Origin: a bacterium | Lineage (GTDB): Bacteria; Patescibacteriota; Doudnabacteria; UBA920 | NCBI GenBank assembly: GCA_021791515.1 | Contig: JAJYWK010000008.1 | Location: forward strand, 1-41,050 | Length of the DNA: 41,050 nucleotides | Direction of reading: 5' to 3' | Shown: piece by piece, positions 14,478-23,209 of the stretch | Numbering within the stretch: the first letter of the stretch is position 1 | How the letters are laid out: every line of letters begins with the position of its first letter | The notes under the pieces: model-generated | Told to the model about the DNA's origin: nothing | The model's input: the letters and a program-made list of their open reading frames with translations, nothing else | The model's database searches: none | Translations under genes and position numbers: made by a program

Positions 14478-16373
14478 ATGGCGGAATCAAATCCCGAAAA
14501 AGAATCATCAAAGGAAAAAAATTCGGAAGCATTAATCTCCGGACAATATTCGCCGTCCGCGGACGAACAAGCGCTCATTGAAAAATGGAAAAAACGATTT
14601 AACCGCGCCGATGAATTCCTGCGCCCCTACCGCGCCAAGTGGCTGAGAATGTACAAGCTCTACCGCGCATACCAGGAAAAATCCAATTATGCCTACCAGA
14701 CGAGGCTGATGCCGCCCATAGCGTTTCAGATTGTGGAAACCGTAGTGTCCAGAATCGCGGTGGCCAAGCGCAAGACGCGAGTGCTGCCGAGGGACAGGAA
14801 AGACGCGGAGTCCAAAGCTATCCAGTCCTGGGACGATTTGGTCAATTACGACTTCGACGCCATACGCTTGCAGAAAAAAATGCCGAGGTGGTTGAGATCG
14901 ACATCGACCTACGGCAACGGCATAGCCAAAATTACGTGGTGCGTGGACGAGACGGCCGGATACGACGACCCATTCATGGTCATTTGCGATCTGTGGGACA
15001 TCCTCCCCGCTCCGGAAACCGAAGACTTGCAGGAGGACTGCCCGTGGTTAATTCACCGCATTACCAAATTAAAGGATCAGCTTGAGCGGGAGGAAAAAGC
15101 GCGGGGCGATAATCCGATTTACAAGAATCTGGAATTTGTCCAGCCGACGCAGGTGGAAGACTGGAAAAAAGAACGGTATGAAATCAACCAGAAAAAGATT
15201 GGCCAGATCCAGACTACAAAATCTAAAGAAACTTCAGGCGGCACGATTAAAGTGGTCGGTGAAAAATACGAAAAAGAAAAGCAACTGGAGCTGTGGGAAT
15301 GCTGGGACTTTGAAGAAGGAAAACTCGTAACCATCGCCAACCGCGAAGTCCTGATTCGCAACGACGCCAACCCATACCAGAAAGTCAACAACGGCCGCAT
15401 CTTCATAAACCTTCCCGATCACGAACTGAACTGGGAATTCTGGGCCGTAGGGCATATTGAGCCGGTGGAAACGGTAATTGTGGAAATCGCCGATCTGCGC
15501 AACCAGCGCATGGACGACGTGATCCTGATGCTGGACCCGGTAATCAAAATTCGTAAGGACGCGGGTATTTCCAAAAACGACATCGTATTCGCCCCAGGTG
15601 CCAAGTGGGAACTTCGCAAAATGGACGACGTGGTGGTGGAAAAACTTCCCGACGTAAACTTCTCCGGTATCAACGAGGAAAAAATGCTCAGGGATGAAAT
15701 AGAACGGACGCTGGCAATTTCCGAATACAGCCAGGGCATGCCAAAGTCGGCAACCGAACCATTGGGCAAAGTAGCCATGCTCATAAGCCAGGGCAACCTA
15801 AGACTTAGCTCGCTGGCGCAAAATCTGGCAGACGCCTTAAGCCAGCTCGCCAACATCCTCATAGACATGAACCGGGAATTCCTGGGAGAAGACAAACTGT
15901 ACCGCGTTGTGGGCGACCAGGTCAGCTTTAGGGAATTTAAAGCCTCGGACAAGGAAGTAAAAGTGGACGCCATAGTCGAGGTTGAACCTGTGGTTCCGCC
16001 GGACCAGGACACCAGGCTTAACCAGGCCATGCTGCTGTATACCAAGTTCGTGGCCGAAGACAAACCTGACGGCAGCGACCAAGCCGAAGTAACGGCGTGG
16101 AAAAGACGCAAGCGGTTTATACAGGAACTGATGCTGGATGAACTGGGAAAGTCCGCCTATAAAAATATTCTGCTCGGCGGCGATGAGCCTGCTGTGGAAA
16201 AGCCGCAAACCTCGCCCACTCCCCCAAAGTCACCAGAGCCGTTGCCCGTGCCCGTTCCACAGCTGGCTGCGGAAACCACTCCGGCCCAGGCACCAGGATT
16301 TTTCCAAAAATTACTTTCAAAACTTCCAGTTATCGGAAATAAATTTAAATCTAACAAGCAGGTAAAAAAATAA
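14478..16373 (+). CDS. Phage portal protein
   Basis: This 631-residue protein is the first gene of the virion operon. The early region (KRFNRADEFLRPYRAKWLRMYKLYRAYQ, then SYxY-like ANQTRLMPPI-type sequence) and the long helical part with ISEYSQGMPKS and AQNLADALSQLANILIDM match portal proteins of short-tailed phages. Portals form the dodecameric ring through which DNA is packaged, and bind the terminase. The C-terminus (residues about 575-610) is Pro-rich. I chose the ATG at 14478 rather than an open TTG at 14466. It has no Shine-Dalgarno; a T-run abuts the ATG. Confidence 0.88.
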   Translation: MAESNPEKESSKEKNSEALISGQYSPSADEQALIEKWKKRFNRADEFLRPYRAKWLRMYKLYRAYQEKSNYAYQTRLMPPIAFQIVETVVSRIAVAKRKTRVLPRDRKDAESKAIQSWDDLVNYDFDAIRLQKKMPRWLRSTSTYGNGIAKITWCVDETAGYDDPFMVICDLWDILPAPETEDLQEDCPWLIHRITKLKDQLEREEKARGDNPIYKNLEFVQPTQVEDWKKERYEINQKKIGQIQTTKSKETSGGTIKVVGEKYEKEKQLELWECWDFEEGKLVTIANREVLIRNDANPYQKVNNGRIFINLPDHELNWEFWAVGHIEPVETVIVEIADLRNQRMDDVILMLDPVIKIRKDAGISKNDIVFAPGAKWELRKMDDVVVEKLPDVNFSGINEEKMLRDEIERTLAISEYSQGMPKSATEPLGKVAMLISQGNLRLSSLAQNLADALSQLANILIDMNREFLGEDKLYRVVGDQVSFREFKASDKEVKVDAIVEVEPVVPPDQDTRLNQAMLLYTKFVAEDKPDGSDQAEVTAWKRRKRFIQELMLDELGKSAYKNILLGGDEPAVEKPQTSPTPPKSPEPLPVPVPQLAAETTPAQAPGFFQKLLSKLPVIGNKFKSNKQVKK

Positions 16374-16375
16374 CT

Positions 16376-16570
16376 ATGCCAAAAAATACTGAAAATCAAA
16401 TTACTCCCAAAACAGCCACGGTGATAAGCAAGACCATGAGCGGCAACGACTTCCTGGTCACCTGCCAGGAAAGCCAGGGCTGCGTCCATACCTTCCAGCT
16501 GAAAAAAGAAGATTCCACGCAGCTCGATCTGGGCAACAAAATCAAAATAATCATTCAAAAGGTCGATTAA
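16376..16570 (+). CDS. Small beta-rich protein in the virion operon
   Basis: This 64-residue protein follows the portal stop by 2 bp. The strand pattern TATVISKTMSGNDFLVTC, HTFQLKK and LGNKIKIIIQKV vaguely resembles a small OB-fold such as IF-1, but the conserved IF-1 motifs are missing. I do not assign a function. Confidence 0.5.
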   Translation: MPKNTENQITPKTATVISKTMSGNDFLVTCQESQGCVHTFQLKKEDSTQLDLGNKIKIIIQKVD

Positions 16571-16590
16571 CAAATAATCAAATAATTTTT

Positions 16591-16971
16591 ATGACAAAAA
16601 AGAAACCAGAAATAAAGCAGCCGGCAGACCAGCAGCCTGATGACGCGAACGATCAAAACGACCAGACTGGCAAAATAGGACTCAAACAGCAAAAAGAAAA
16701 AGAAACCGACGTGAAAAAGCAGGCTAGATGGCAAAAAGTTGTGGCAATATTCGACGAAGCCCAGGCGGCGTACATGGCGGGCAGCGGTTTTGGAGAAGTA
16801 ATCGCAACCCTGCTGGAAACTCTAAAAAACCTGGGTAAGAGTGAAGTTCCGCAGGCTTTAGGAGGCTTAGGCATTAACGACGGACCGGAAATGGATTTGC
16901 CCGCCCAGGAGCCTCCGGCCGACGATCAGGCGGGCGAACCCGCTCCCGAAGACCAAGGAGGACAGCAGTAA
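16591..16971 (+). CDS. Hydrophilic Gln/Asp-rich protein of the virion operon
   Basis: This 126-residue protein has low-complexity termini (QPADQQPDDANDQNDQTGK at the start, a Pro/Asp/Gln tail at the end). A predicted helical centre (residues about 45-85, VVAIFDEAQAAYMAGSGFGEVIATLLETL) separates them. No family is recognised. Its position between portal and scaffold suggests an assembly accessory role. Confidence 0.5.
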   Translation: MTKKKPEIKQPADQQPDDANDQNDQTGKIGLKQQKEKETDVKKQARWQKVVAIFDEAQAAYMAGSGFGEVIATLLETLKNLGKSEVPQALGGLGINDGPEMDLPAQEPPADDQAGEPAPEDQGGQQ

Positions 16972-16973
16972 TC

Positions 16974-17252
16974 ATGGATGGGAATGATGAGGAAAAATTC
17001 AGTGCCGGACTTTCCGTATTGGAAATGACCAGAACCGCCGGTTGGCACTGGCTGGAAGCAGAAATCCGCAAGGAATTGGATATTGAGCTTAACGATCTTC
17101 AAAATTTCAGCCTAGAGAATTTGGGAACCGAACAGATCGCTGCCGCATACCTAGAACACCGGGCCAACGCGGCAGCTTATCAAAAAATTCTAAACATGGT
17201 CCGGTCTGCCATTGACGAAAAAGACTCGGTGGCCGGTGTCATGAATCATTAA
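16974..17252 (+). CDS. Small helical protein upstream of the scaffold
   Basis: This 92-residue protein starts 2 bp after the previous stop with AAGGAGGACAG upstream, an excellent ribosome-binding site. It appears all-helical, with no catalytic motif. The order portal, small helical protein, scaffold-like protein, capsid fits a head-assembly module. The family is not recognised. Confidence 0.55.
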   Translation: MDGNDEEKFSAGLSVLEMTRTAGWHWLEAEIRKELDIELNDLQNFSLENLGTEQIAAAYLEHRANAAAYQKILNMVRSAIDEKDSVAGVMNH

Positions 17253-17280
17253 ATAAAAATATTAATTCAATTTTTTACTT

Positions 17281-18195
17281 ATGGACGAAAGAACCAAAGA
17301 GCTTGGCAGCCAGCTCAATTCCGCTGCCGATGACGAAACGGAAACAACCGAAGAGGACGATGGCAAGGAAGAAAAAATCGAGAACCAGGAAGAAGAGGAA
17401 GATAAAGAAAAAACCGAAGAAAAAGATCAAAAAGAAAATAAAGAAGACGGGGAAAAAGAAGATGCTTCGGACAATCAGAAAAAAGAAGAAGACGAGGCGG
17501 ATGAAGAAGATCCGGATAAAAACAAAAAGAAGGATAAAACCAAAGAACCTTCCAAAACCGAAAAACAGGACCGCTGGCATGGCAAGAGCCGCGAAGAAGT
17601 AATTAAATCCTACGAAGAACTGGAAAAGCAGGCGCAGGACTCGAAAGAAAAAAAGTCCGAAAGCGCGAACGACACGGAAAAACCCCAGGATCAAAAACAG
17701 AAAAAGGCCGGCGAAGAACTGGAAATTCCGACCGATGAAGAACTGGCCAAAATGACTCCCAAAGGCTTTGCGGAATGGATGATAAATACGGTCGGCAAGA
17801 TGGTGGAAAAAACTTACGACACCAGGGGCAAGGTTAAGGAAGCCGTGTCGGCGGAAATCAGGGAAGCTCAAAAAGAACACCCCCTCCTGAAGACCAACCA
17901 GGAATACCGGGAAATGATACTGGCCCTGGTCGATGCCGCCGCCCAAAAAGGCACGGTCATGCCTCTCAAAGACGCCTGCGCAAAAGTCGACACCATGATT
18001 GGCAGGGTCAAGGGAGACGATAACAAAATTACCGATGAAGACAAAGCCCGCCTGAAAAAGGCGAAGGCTCAAGTCGAGAGAGGAGCGGGCGCTCCGGCCT
18101 CAACTGGCGAAGAGAAAGGGGCGGAACAAAAACGCCTCGAAAATATCTTCGGAACCGGCAGGTCAAAAAGTCCCTTTGGAGGCTTAGGGGTTTAA
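17281..18195 (+). CDS. Putative scaffolding protein
   Basis: This 304-residue protein is extremely charged. Residues about 12-100 are almost all Glu, Asp and Lys, followed by a helical core (about 145-265, PTDEELAKMTPKGFAEWMINTVGKM onward) and a basic, Gly-rich tail. It lies immediately before the major capsid gene. This layout and composition are typical of phage scaffolds that guide procapsid assembly. No protease motif was found. The acidic tract also gives long spurious open frames on other strands and frames. Confidence 0.7.
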   Translation: MDERTKELGSQLNSAADDETETTEEDDGKEEKIENQEEEEDKEKTEEKDQKENKEDGEKEDASDNQKKEEDEADEEDPDKNKKKDKTKEPSKTEKQDRWHGKSREEVIKSYEELEKQAQDSKEKKSESANDTEKPQDQKQKKAGEELEIPTDEELAKMTPKGFAEWMINTVGKMVEKTYDTRGKVKEAVSAEIREAQKEHPLLKTNQEYREMILALVDAAAQKGTVMPLKDACAKVDTMIGRVKGDDNKITDEDKARLKKAKAQVERGAGAPASTGEEKGAEQKRLENIFGTGRSKSPFGGLGV

Positions 18196-18244
18196 CACCC
18201 TTAAAGGTCGGCCTCCGATAATAATTAATTAAAGGAATTTTACA

Positions 18245-19426
18245 ATGCCTTCAGCAAATGGAATTAGAGATGCGGCAAGCCTGGGAGTTACGCGCAAGTA
18301 CGACGTAGCCGACGTAATATCGCTGCTTGATGCCGAGCGCTACCCCCTCCTGGCGATTTTAACCAATGCCGGCAAAGATCCGGCCACCAAACAGGGCAAG
18401 GCCCTAAAGAAAAAAGAAGTGACTGACCCGGAATTCAAATGGTTTGAGGACAAGTTCGGAGCGCGCGAGGACATAGTAGCGGCCAACCAGGCCGGCGCGA
18501 CTTCCCTGCAAGTCACCAACGGCGGCTACTTCAGCATCGGCGACGTGCTGCTTTGCGTCAAAACCGCCCAAGCGACCAACAACCCTATAGGCGAAGTCAT
18601 GCTGGTTACCAACATTAACGTCAACGTCCTGACTATCCAGCGCCAAATTGGCGACGGCACCTCGGGCGGCGGCCTGCTCCAGCAGAACGACGTGATTTGG
18701 ATTATCGGCAACGCCAACGAGGAAGGCGCGAGCGTCCGCGACATCAAAGCTACGGCCGTGGCCGAAGTTATAAACTTCTGCCAGATTTTCCGCACTCCGA
18801 TTGGCCTGACCGAAACGGCCAGAAACACCAAAGGATGGGTAAAGGAAAGCGACTTCGACTACCAGACCAGAAAGAAAGCCATTGAACACCTGGTGGACGT
18901 AGAACGCGCGTTCATGTTCGGCAAGAAAGAAATACTGACTTCAGGACTGACCCACCCCAAGCGTTTTACCGGCGGGATTTTCCCGCGCATTTCCCAGGTA
19001 GTCAGCAATGTTGCCACGAGAGCCGATTTCAACAACTTCCTCCAGGTACTGTTCGCGCACGGCAATTCTGAAAAGTATTTAATGGCCTCGCCATATGCGG
19101 TCAGCAAGATAAATGAATTCGCGATGGACAAACTGCAAGTCTTGCAGGGCGAAAACACTTTCGGCCTGACCGTGATCAAATACCTGTCCCCTTACGGCAC
19201 CCTGAACATCATCAAGCACGATTTGATCACCGGCGACTTGTACGGCAAGAGCGCGGCCGGAATGGATTTGGAGTGCCTGACTTACTGCTATCTGACAAAC
19301 CGCGACACCAAGCTCCTGACCAACCGGCAAAACCCGGGCGAAGATGCCCGCGTGGACGAATACCTTACCGAGTGCGGCCTGCAATTCGAGCAGCCCGAGC
19401 GCCATGCGGTAGTCAAGTTTTCCTGA
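18245..19426 (+). CDS. Major capsid protein, SU10-like (DUF5309 type)
   Basis: This 393-residue protein starts after a good AAAGGAA ribosome-binding site. Its N-terminus (VADVISLLDAERYPLLAILTNAG) and later FRTPIGLTETARNTKG, HLVDVERAFMFGKKE and ALLEMDG-like IKYLSPYGTLNIIKHDLI follow the pattern of SU10-type HK97-fold capsid proteins. The C-terminal YLTECGLQFEQPERHAVVKF is also characteristic. It forms the icosahedral shell. The GC-rich stem-loop after it may set its high expression relative to downstream genes. Confidence 0.85.
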   Translation: MPSANGIRDAASLGVTRKYDVADVISLLDAERYPLLAILTNAGKDPATKQGKALKKKEVTDPEFKWFEDKFGAREDIVAANQAGATSLQVTNGGYFSIGDVLLCVKTAQATNNPIGEVMLVTNINVNVLTIQRQIGDGTSGGGLLQQNDVIWIIGNANEEGASVRDIKATAVAEVINFCQIFRTPIGLTETARNTKGWVKESDFDYQTRKKAIEHLVDVERAFMFGKKEILTSGLTHPKRFTGGIFPRISQVVSNVATRADFNNFLQVLFAHGNSEKYLMASPYAVSKINEFAMDKLQVLQGENTFGLTVIKYLSPYGTLNIIKHDLITGDLYGKSAAGMDLECLTYCYLTNRDTKLLTNRQNPGEDARVDEYLTECGLQFEQPERHAVVKFS

Positions 19427-19449
19427 TCGAATTTAATCCGAAGGCCTGA

Positions 19450-19485
19450 GGCCGGGCAGATATATAAGAAGTATTAAGCCCGGCC
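19450..19485 (+). other. GC-rich stem-loop after the capsid gene
   Basis: GGCCGGGC (19450-19457) and GCCCGGCC (19478-19485) form an 8-bp perfect stem with a 20-nt AT-rich loop. No T-run follows, so it may be a partial terminator or a 3'-end stabiliser of the capsid message. Confidence 0.55.
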
Positions 19486-19537
19486 AGGGCTGGACAGCGG
19501 GGCCGGTCGAGCTTCGCCATTAAAGAAACTATTTTTT

Positions 19538-19984
19538 ATGGGACAAAAAAACAACTCCAAAACCCAAGACCCATCCAAAACAAATACAAAAAACACAGAC
19601 AAAAGCAAACGCTACGCCACCCGCTTCGGCCAGCACTACAGCATTGTCAGGGTTCCCAGCGTAACCGAGGTGATTAACGGCATCCCCGTGGTCAAGCCGG
19701 GAAAAACGATTGAGTTCAAAAACGGCATTTATGAAACCAGCGATCCCGCCGAACAGGAATTCCTCGCGACCTCGCCCTACGCCGGCGTGGACTATATGGA
19801 AGTGACCAAAGAGGTAGACAGCGCCTTAAAAGCAAAACTGCTGGCCGAGAAAGAAGCGGAACTGAAAGCGAAGGAAGACGACCTGCGCAGGCGGGAACTG
19901 GAAATTCAAAACCAGGAAGACGGCGGCGATGCGGCAGAAAATAAAAATCAAAGTAAAACCAAAAATAAACAGCCAAAATTTTAA
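19538..19984 (+). CDS. Hypothetical head-module protein with C-terminal coiled coil
   Basis: This 148-residue protein has a Lys/Thr/Asn-rich start (residues 1-25) and a compact beta region (RFGQHYSIVRVPSVTEVINGIPVVKPGKTIEF). A charged helix (about 90-130, SALKAKLLAEKEAELKAKEDD) likely forms a coiled coil. It follows the capsid gene, a usual place for head-completion or decoration proteins. Family not recognised. Confidence 0.55.
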   Translation: MGQKNNSKTQDPSKTNTKNTDKSKRYATRFGQHYSIVRVPSVTEVINGIPVVKPGKTIEFKNGIYETSDPAEQEFLATSPYAGVDYMEVTKEVDSALKAKLLAEKEAELKAKEDDLRRRELEIQNQEDGGDAAENKNQSKTKNKQPKF

Positions 19985-20031
19985 AACAAAAATTTAAAGG
20001 TCGAAAAACCAACCAATAAAGCACAAACGAT

Positions 20032-20325
20032 ATGGCGGTAGAAAGCAGGCCCGCATTTGCCGTAGGCGAAGCGACCGTAGCCGCGGCCGGTACTCCAGTC
20101 CAGCTTCCCGACACCAAAATAGGCCAGGGATGCGAGCTGGTAGTAAAAGCCAAAAAGACCAATCAGGGAAGCCTTAAAGTCGGACAGTCCTCAGCCGAGG
20201 CACTGGCTGGAAAGTTTCTGCTTGATCCGAACGAAGCGGTAAAACTCCGGATAGACAATGCCAGCAAGGTCTGGGTTGACGCGGAAGTCAGCGGGGACAA
20301 GGCCAGCCTGATTGTAGAGCAATAA
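20032..20325 (+). CDS. Small beta-sandwich head or decoration protein (putative)
   Basis: This 97-residue protein begins TVAAAGTPVQLPD, continues with GCELVVKAKKTNQGSLKVG and a PNEAVKLRIDNASKVWVDA core. Short proteins with this strand pattern are common in phage head modules as decoration or spike-base proteins. The match is by overall pattern only. It sits between the coiled-coil protein and a fibre-like protein. Confidence 0.6.
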   Translation: MAVESRPAFAVGEATVAAAGTPVQLPDTKIGQGCELVVKAKKTNQGSLKVGQSSAEALAGKFLLDPNEAVKLRIDNASKVWVDAEVSGDKASLIVEQ

Positions 20326-20329
20326 CCAT

Positions 20330-20908
20330 ATGGCCGATTTTATTCCAAGTCAGGGGGACTTTAGCTTCCTCCGATTCAAAAAGAGCGGCCGGTACTACGG
20401 TTCGTTCTTTACCGGCGGCGCACAAACTACCCAGTCGATAGCAACGGCGAACTCGTTGCGGGCTTTTCCGTTTTTCGTTCCGAGGCTCGCAAAGTTTGAC
20501 CGCATTGCCATGAGGGTAACCGCAGCCGGAACGGGAACGACTCCGAAATCCCGCTTGGGAATTTACGACGATAACGGCGGCATTTATCCCGGCAAACTGG
20601 TACTGGACGCGGGAGAAGTCAGCGTAAGCGCGACCGGTATAAAAGAACTGGTTATCGACCTGGCATTAAAGACCGGAAAACTTTACTGGCTGGTGCAGAT
20701 CGGCCAGGACACCACATCCCTCACGGTCGGCGCAATTGCGGTTACCGATGTGTTGGCGACAATCCTGGGTTGGGACTCCTCCCTGTCCGGCACTCCTCCG
20801 CTGGGATACGCGGTCAACCAGGCCTACGGCGCACTACCCGCAACCTATCCGGCCGGAGCGGCGGACTGGAACCTGCCGGTGCCCTTCATTGCGCTTCGCA
20901 AAGCCTGA
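20330..20908 (+). CDS. Virion surface beta-rich protein (putative tail or fibre component)
   Basis: This 192-residue protein has Gly/Thr-rich strands (FDRIAMRVTAAGTGTTPKSR, LGIYDDNGGIYPGKLVLD, LYWLVQIGQD) that resemble jelly-roll modules attached to phage fibres. Its start follows the previous stop by 4 bp. Composition and position suggest an exposed virion protein. No receptor can be named. Confidence 0.6.
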   Translation: MADFIPSQGDFSFLRFKKSGRYYGSFFTGGAQTTQSIATANSLRAFPFFVPRLAKFDRIAMRVTAAGTGTTPKSRLGIYDDNGGIYPGKLVLDAGEVSVSATGIKELVIDLALKTGKLYWLVQIGQDTTSLTVGAIAVTDVLATILGWDSSLSGTPPLGYAVNQAYGALPATYPAGAADWNLPVPFIALRKA

Positions 20909-20917
20909 AATTTCTTC

Positions 20918-22558
20918 ATGAACTACATCTCGGAAATTCATACTGCGATTAGCGAAACTGGCGACGATGGCAGAGAGCAGGACAATACGACCTGGAATTC
21001 CAAAGGCAACGCCGGAAACGTGATCACCGTTGGCAACTTAAGCGGCTCGATTTATTCGGCGGGGCTAAGGTTCAGGAATGTTCCAATTCCCAAAGACGCA
21101 AAAATAGTTTTGGCCCGCCTAAGGATCCGCCCCGCTGTAACCGACTCAGCCGATCCGGACATAAAGCTGGTCATTAAGGGAATCAAAGAACCCGACACCA
21201 GACCTTTCACTCAAGCCTCAAGACCGAGCCAGCGGGCCAAGACCGTAAACGTTACTGCCTGGCACATTATAAAAAAATGGGAAGTCCACGAATGGGCGCA
21301 AACGCCGAACATCGCTCTAATTATAGAGGAGATGGTCGCGCAGGACGGCTGGAAAGCAGGCAACTCATTAGGTTTTGAGATTAAGGATAATGGGTCCGCT
21401 TCCGGACAGGCGGAATCGTTATGGGATAAAAGCAAAGGCGACGGCTACCAGGCTGAACTGGACGTATGGTACACAAACAAAGCTGTGGCGATCGGCACCC
21501 TTGCCGGAACCGACCGCGACGGCGTGGAAATTAACAAAGGCATATGGCAATCAAACCCCGCGGGAAACGTGATCGCTTTGGGCAACGATGGCGCATCAAT
21601 AAACGAAGGCGGGTTTATATTCAGCGCCTTAAACATCCCCCGCTACGCAAGCATATTAGGAGCCTGGCTTCTGCTTACCGAAGCCGACCAGAATAACCGG
21701 TTTCCTAATTTGCTCATAAAAGGCTTCGCCGAAGACGATGCTACCCCCTTTGCCTCGGACGGATCAAACCGCCCATCAACGCGTTCAAAAACAAACGCCC
21801 AAATTGAATGGACGATTGGCCATACCGAAGACGGCGTATTCGTGGGCGAGCATTGGTCGGCCAACAGCGTCTATGAATCACCGGACATAAAAGAAATCAT
21901 TCAGGAAATTATTGACCGGGAGGGCTGGACAACATCAAGTAAATTGGGACTGGTTCTGGAAAATTTATCCTCATGGTCGGGCCAGTATAAGCTCCCCTGG
22001 GATTGGATAAAAAATAACGGCGAATTCGCGGCCAAGCTCGTTGTGGCTTGGGACTACATACGGACGGTTGATTCCTCCCAAAAGGACGTGCCCAAATACG
22101 AAAAGGGCAATTATCCGGAATATATAATAGTCCACCACTCGGCGACTCCGCGGGACGGTACCCGTTTTGCCACCATTAAAAATAACCACATAGGCATCGG
22201 CTGGGGCGATATAGCCTACCACCACTGGATAGCGGGCGCTATGGACGGCGATGGAACGCATATGCCGGGCAGGCCGGAAAATAAAATCGGCGCACACACG
22301 GACACCCAAAAAATGAATTATCGTTCCATCGGCATTGCGGTATGCGGCGACTTCCATCCGGCAAGCGGCAACGAACAACCCACGCCCGAGCAACTGGCGA
22401 CCCTGCAAACGCTTCTTGATACGGTCAGGAAAGCAAGAGGTATTCCGAAAGAGCGCGTACTCGGCCACCGGGAAACGCCGGACACGACCAACTGTCCCGG
22501 CGACAACCTGCTTTCTTATATCCAGCAATACCGTGCCACGGGAAAACTTCAACCTTGA
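20918..22558 (+). CDS. Tail-associated amidase with two tandem beta modules
   Basis: This 546-residue protein has two repeats of one beta-rich module. Residues about 5-185 and 193-375 share GNVITVGN/GNVIALGN, IPKDAKIVLARLRI/IPRYASILGAWLL and the pattern ...EGW/DGW before the C-terminal strands. The third part (about 390-546) is a PGRP/Amidase_2 domain: YIIVHHSAT supplies a zinc histidine, YHHWIAG and the late NCPG supply others. N-acetylmuramoyl-L-alanine amidases cut the peptide stem from peptidoglycan. Placement in the tail module, not the lysis cassette, points to wall penetration during infection. The modules may bind the wall. Confidence 0.82.
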   Translation: MNYISEIHTAISETGDDGREQDNTTWNSKGNAGNVITVGNLSGSIYSAGLRFRNVPIPKDAKIVLARLRIRPAVTDSADPDIKLVIKGIKEPDTRPFTQASRPSQRAKTVNVTAWHIIKKWEVHEWAQTPNIALIIEEMVAQDGWKAGNSLGFEIKDNGSASGQAESLWDKSKGDGYQAELDVWYTNKAVAIGTLAGTDRDGVEINKGIWQSNPAGNVIALGNDGASINEGGFIFSALNIPRYASILGAWLLLTEADQNNRFPNLLIKGFAEDDATPFASDGSNRPSTRSKTNAQIEWTIGHTEDGVFVGEHWSANSVYESPDIKEIIQEIIDREGWTTSSKLGLVLENLSSWSGQYKLPWDWIKNNGEFAAKLVVAWDYIRTVDSSQKDVPKYEKGNYPEYIIVHHSATPRDGTRFATIKNNHIGIGWGDIAYHHWIAGAMDGDGTHMPGRPENKIGAHTDTQKMNYRSIGIAVCGDFHPASGNEQPTPEQLATLQTLLDTVRKARGIPKERVLGHRETPDTTNCPGDNLLSYIQQYRATGKLQP

Positions 22559-22562
22559 AACT

Positions 22563-23207
22563 ATGCAACTACAGGAATTCTTACAGGATTTAAACGCCCG
22601 CATGTCGGCTGCCAAAACCACCGGCTTGTGGAGCGAGGCGGATAAAACCAGATGGATCAACAAAGCCGTAGTCCGCGTCTGCAATTTTGCCAAATGGACG
22701 TTCCTCGGACACCACTCCAGCCAGCTTACAGAAAAAGACAAGGAAGCTTATTTTCTACCCTTTGACTACAGGCCGGGAGGAATGATGTTTATAAAAGTCG
22801 GCGGCACGGAATATGGCAAGGTCGGCGTGGAAAATTACCAAAGCGGCAACCACATACTGGATAACGTATTCACCATAATCGGCGACGAGTACCTGCTTGA
22901 CCCGGCTCCCCAGGAGGACGGAAAAATCATTGACCTCTACTACCGCCGCAGGCCGGTGCCTCTAGTAAACCCTACTGACGAACCGATAACGCCGGAAGAA
23001 ATGGACGAGCCTGTAGTAAAAATCGCTCTGGGCGTCTGCCTGAAAAAAGAACCGAACAAAAGCAATGACGGCGACAAGGAAATAATTGAAGCCACCGCCA
23101 TGCTACAGCAAATAAAAGACAGGCAGGACGAAGAAATCGGCGAAGCGGGCTTTACGGGGCAGGCAAACAGTACGCGGTTCATTTATCGAAACAGCAACGA
23201 GCAATAG
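22563..23207 (+). CDS. Head-to-tail adaptor protein (putative)
   Basis: The real start is the ATG at 22563; a longer frame from 22335 merely overlaps the amidase gene. The 214-residue protein is helical at the start (EFLQDLNARMSAAKTTGLWSEADKTRWINKAVVRV), then has short strands (PFDYRPGGMMFIKVGG, IDLYYRRRPVPL) and ends in a helix. This is the architecture of phage head-completion adaptors (SPP1 gp15/HK97 gp6-like and podoviral equivalents) that bind under the portal. Confidence 0.62.
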   Translation: MQLQEFLQDLNARMSAAKTTGLWSEADKTRWINKAVVRVCNFAKWTFLGHHSSQLTEKDKEAYFLPFDYRPGGMMFIKVGGTEYGKVGVENYQSGNHILDNVFTIIGDEYLLDPAPQEDGKIIDLYYRRRPVPLVNPTDEPITPEEMDEPVVKIALGVCLKKEPNKSNDGDKEIIEATAMLQQIKDRQDEEIGEAGFTGQANSTRFIYRNSNEQ

Positions 23208-23209
23208 CA

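Noticed and set aside
16376-16570. Translation factor IF-1
   Set aside because: The strand pattern is only vaguely similar and the key IF-1 motifs are missing.
17275-18072. Long minus-strand open frame rich in Phe
   Set aside because: It mirrors the Glu/Lys-rich scaffold-like gene; its Phe runs are the reverse complement of GAA/AAA codons.
22335-22562. N-terminal extension of the adaptor gene
   Set aside because: It overlaps the amidase coding end in another frame; the sequence resembles a real protein only from the ATG at 22563.
21971-22741. 256-residue minus-strand frame
   Set aside because: It lies opposite the amidase domain, whose motifs are clear on the plus strand, and shows no family pattern.
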